Positions 5,587-7,111 of a stretch of 7,111 bases of DNA are shown here, in pieces. The position numbers and the translations under genes are program-made. The stretch is taken from the NCBI GenBank assembly GCA_023439425.1, contig JAEXNZ010000098.1:1-7111 (forward strand), read 5' to 3'. Under the pieces are notes generated by a model. The model made no database searches and was not told the origin of the DNA. It saw only the letters and a list, made by a program, of their open reading frames with translations. This stretch comes from Pseudomonadota bacterium. Lineage in GTDB: Bacteria; Pseudomonadota; Gammaproteobacteria; Xanthomonadales; Xanthomonadaceae. Each line of letters starts with the position of its first letter. Position 1 is the stretch's first letter.

Positions 5587-6491
5587 GTCACCCAGCCCGC
5601 AATCACCAGCACCGCCAGCGCCGCCATCCACAGCAGCAGCATGCGCCACACCAGGCTCATCGCATCACGCAGTTCTGGCAGGCGCCGCCACACCGGCACC
5701 ATGCCGGCTTCGCTGTAATCGTGCGCGTCTTCGCGCAGTTCGGCACTGACACTGGCCCGCGCCACCGCCCCCAGAAACACCGTGGACGCCGCCCATTGGT
5801 TGCCATGCGCCTCGCGCCAGGCCTTCCAGGCGGTATCAAAGTTACCCACCAGCGCCATCGACAGCGACATCAGCTGCGCCACCGGCCATTCCAGCCAGCC
5901 CAGCACCTGGCGCGCACCGACCACGGTTTCCACCGTGGCCAGCGAACGCATCGGCCCCACTGCCAGCAAGGCCAGCAGGCGGTAGCCGAGCGCGCCGGCC
6001 GGACCCAGCAGCAGGAACCAGAACAGCACCGCAAACCAGCGCCGCAGCGCGTTGAGCACGGTGGCCTCGACCAGCGAACCGACATCCTCCTGCAGGCTCC
6101 CGCCCGCGGACTGCAGCTGTGCAATGGCCGCGTGGCGGGTGTGGCTGTCATCGGCGTCGATCACCGTTTCGATGTCGCGGTCGAGGTCGCGCGGGCCCCA
6201 GCAGATCACCAGCGTAGCAATGCCCAGCAGCAATGAAGGCAGGCCATACAACCGGTCATGCAGCGCCCATTGCAGCAGCGCCAGCAGCAGCACCCACGGC
6301 AGCACCGCCACCACCCAGCCGTGCCGGCCCCGCCAGAACCCGCGGTGTTCATTGGCCTGGCCACCGCCCTGCCGGTCCAGCCACTGCAGCCAGTGGCGGA
6401 AGGTCGAGAAACGCCGCAGGGCGACCGCTGCGGCCGGTGCGACATGCCCCAGGGCGAGCGCGACCAGGACAGCGACCAAGGTGGTGAACAT
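5583..6491 (-). CDS. ampE: AmpE family inner-membrane protein (302 aa)
   Basis: Homologous in layout to E. coli AmpE (284 aa), a membrane protein encoded with the AmpD amidase and proposed to modulate beta-lactamase signalling; its biochemical role is not settled. Hydrophobic segments lie at about residues 2-25, 60-77, 82-98, 151-178 and 281-300. The region CWGPRDLDRDIETVIDADD (97-115) and the block FWFLLLGPAGALGYRLL followed by VLGWLEWPVAQLMSLSMAL (about 197-214) align by eye with E. coli AmpE. The start at 6491 has GGAGG (complement of 6497-6501) 5 nt upstream. An upstream in-frame start at 6554 would add 21 non-hydrophobic residues and is less likely. The upstream neighbour on the same strand is nudC, 112 bases away, not ampD. 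The last codons are GTG-ACG-TAG, with the stop supplied by a SMAG repeat. Symbol rests on family resemblance. Confidence 0.82.
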   Translation of the reverse strand: MFTTLVAVLVALALGHVAPAAAVALRRFSTFRHWLQWLDRQGGGQANEHRGFWRGRHGWVVAVLPWVLLLALLQWALHDRLYGLPSLLLGIATLVICWGPRDLDRDIETVIDADDSHTRHAAIAQLQSAGGSLQEDVGSLVEATVLNALRRWFAVLFWFLLLGPAGALGYRLLALLAVGPMRSLATVETVVGARQVLGWLEWPVAQLMSLSMALVGNFDTAWKAWREAHGNQWAASTVFLGAVARASVSAELREDAHDYSEAGMVPVWRRLPELRDAMSLVWRMLLLWMAALAVLVIAGWVT

Positions 6492-6531
6492 GCGGGCCTC
6501 CGGCTCGTGACTGAGCGCTACTATGCCGTGC

Positions 6532-6552
6532 GACCCGGAAATTCCCCGGGTC
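6532..6552 (-). promoter_or_regulatory. Imperfect 21-bp palindrome upstream of ampE
   Basis: GACCCGG (6532-6538) and CCGGGTC (6546-6552) are perfect 7-bp arms around AAATTCC, a small AT-rich centre in GC-rich DNA. The repeat lies about 40-60 bases upstream of the ampE start in the nudC-ampE gap. It could be an operator for a dimeric regulator, or a hairpin on the nudC transcript. There is no T-run and I found no convincing -35/-10 pair, so the role is open. Confidence 0.35.
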
Positions 6553-6603
6553 ACAGGTAATGTACCGCGTCGCGTGTTCAGGTAGCGGCAACGCGGCCGC
6601 CGC

Positions 6604-7111
6604 TCAGGCGACCTGGCTGCGGTACCAGTGCTCGATCAGGCTGCGCGATATCGAGATCGGCGGCGACAGGCGGATGCCCTCGCCGTCGTCTTCGATATCC
6701 CGGGCCAGCGCGGCCCCGACCTCGTCCACGCTGAACCAGCGCGCGTCTTCCAGTTCACCGTCCACGCACGGCACATCGTCTTCAGCGGTGGCGGCAAAGC
6801 CCAGCATCAATGCGCCCGGGAACGGCCATGGCTGGGTGCCCAGATAACGGCATTCCCGCACCCTTACCCGGCTTTCCTCGAAGACTTCACGGACCACGGT
6901 CTGCTCCAGCGATTCGCCGGGTTCGACGAACCCGGCCAGCACCGAATACCGACGCGGAGCCCAGTTGGCCTGGCGACCCAGCAGCAGACGGCCATTGTTT
7001 TCCACCGCCACAATCACCGCCGGGTCCACGCGCGGGTAATGCTCGGTGTTGCATTGGCCGCAGCGGCCAACGAAGCCGCCGCGCCTGAACGCGACGGTGC
7101 CGCCACACACG
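6604..7111 (-). CDS. nudC: NADH pyrophosphatase NudC, Nudix hydrolase (C-terminal 169 codons or so, 5' end outside the window)
   Basis: NudC cleaves NAD(H) to NMN(H) and AMP, and in E. coli also removes NAD caps from RNA; it is cytosolic. The visible part starts inside the zinc ribbon: a cysteine in CGGTV, then CGQC, are three of four expected ligands, the first being beyond the edge. HYPRVDPAVI follows. The Nudix box runs from GFVEPGE to REVFEESRV (complement of 6865-6933) and keeps the catalytic glutamates of REVFEE, but has Arg (codon at 6868-6870) where the consensus EExG has Gly. The NADH-specificity motif appears as TQPWPFPGA (complement of 6811-6837), against SQPWPFPQS in E. coli. The GTG at 7110-7108 is an internal valine, not a start. 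The N-terminal domain lies outside the window. ampE follows 112 bases downstream on the same strand. Confidence 0.9.
   Translation of the reverse strand, partial: VCGGTVAFRRGGFVGRCGQCNTEHYPRVDPAVIVAVENNGRLLLGRQANWAPRRYSVLAGFVEPGESLEQTVVREVFEESRVRVRECRYLGTQPWPFPGALMLGFAATAEDDVPCVDGELEDARWFSVDEVGAALARDIEDDGEGIRLSPPISISRSLIEHWYRSQVA

Noticed and set aside
5256..6236. Plus-strand open frame (326 codons) running from DUF2752 through the antisense of ampE
   Set aside because: It crosses two real genes in a wrong frame and strand, and its protein is low-complexity with no membrane or domain pattern.
6492..6554. Extended ampE start at 6554
   Set aside because: It would add 21 polar residues ahead of the first membrane helix, while GGAGG lies 5 nt before the ATG at 6491.

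Overview
The window is high-GC gammaproteobacterial chromosome and most likely comes from Stenotrophomonas or a close relative (Lysobacteraceae/Xanthomonadaceae). The strongest clue is four copies of a short GTAG-headed palindrome of the type described as SMAG/REP repeats in S. maltophilia. The protein content fits: a YccS-type transporter, a LplT-PlsC fusion, CD225/DUF2752 proteins, AmpE and NudC. All calls come from reading the sequence; no database search was run.

Layout. Positions 71-2248 (+) encode a YccS/FUSC-family inner-membrane protein. Positions 2249-2393 hold three SMAG repeats, two as an inverted pair and one alone. Positions 2394-4286 (+) encode an MFS lysophospholipid-transporter-like protein fused to a PlsC-type acyltransferase. 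A 165-base leader region (4287-4451) with a weak candidate promoter and two hairpins precedes a compact (+) cluster of small membrane proteins: two tandem CD225/dispanin paralogues (4452-4742 and 4785-5060) and a DUF2752 protein (5125-5556). This cluster meets a (-) strand pair, ampE (6491-5583) and nudC (entering from the right edge, stop at 6604), head-on across a fourth SMAG repeat.

How it fits together. Nearly everything here acts in or at the inner membrane. The fusion protein plausibly flips lysophospholipids inward and re-acylates them. The two dispanins and the DUF2752 protein look like one transcriptional module of unknown function. AmpE is a membrane protein historically tied to beta-lactamase/peptidoglycan-recycling genes, but no ampD is adjacent here. 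NudC hydrolyses NAD(H) and can remove NAD caps from RNA.

Most notable points: (1) in two unrelated genes on opposite strands, yccS and ampE, the stop codon TAG is the TAG of the repeat's GTAG head, in the same context ACG-TAG; (2) the inverted repeat pair differs by a compensatory C-G to G-C change that keeps each hairpin paired; (3) the dispanin/DUF2752 module carries a strong leader hairpin next to a ribosome-binding site and a second one over a possible GTG start; (4) the visible NudC Nudix box has Arg where the consensus has Gly. No CRISPR array, insertion sequence, prophage gene, rRNA or tRNA was seen.
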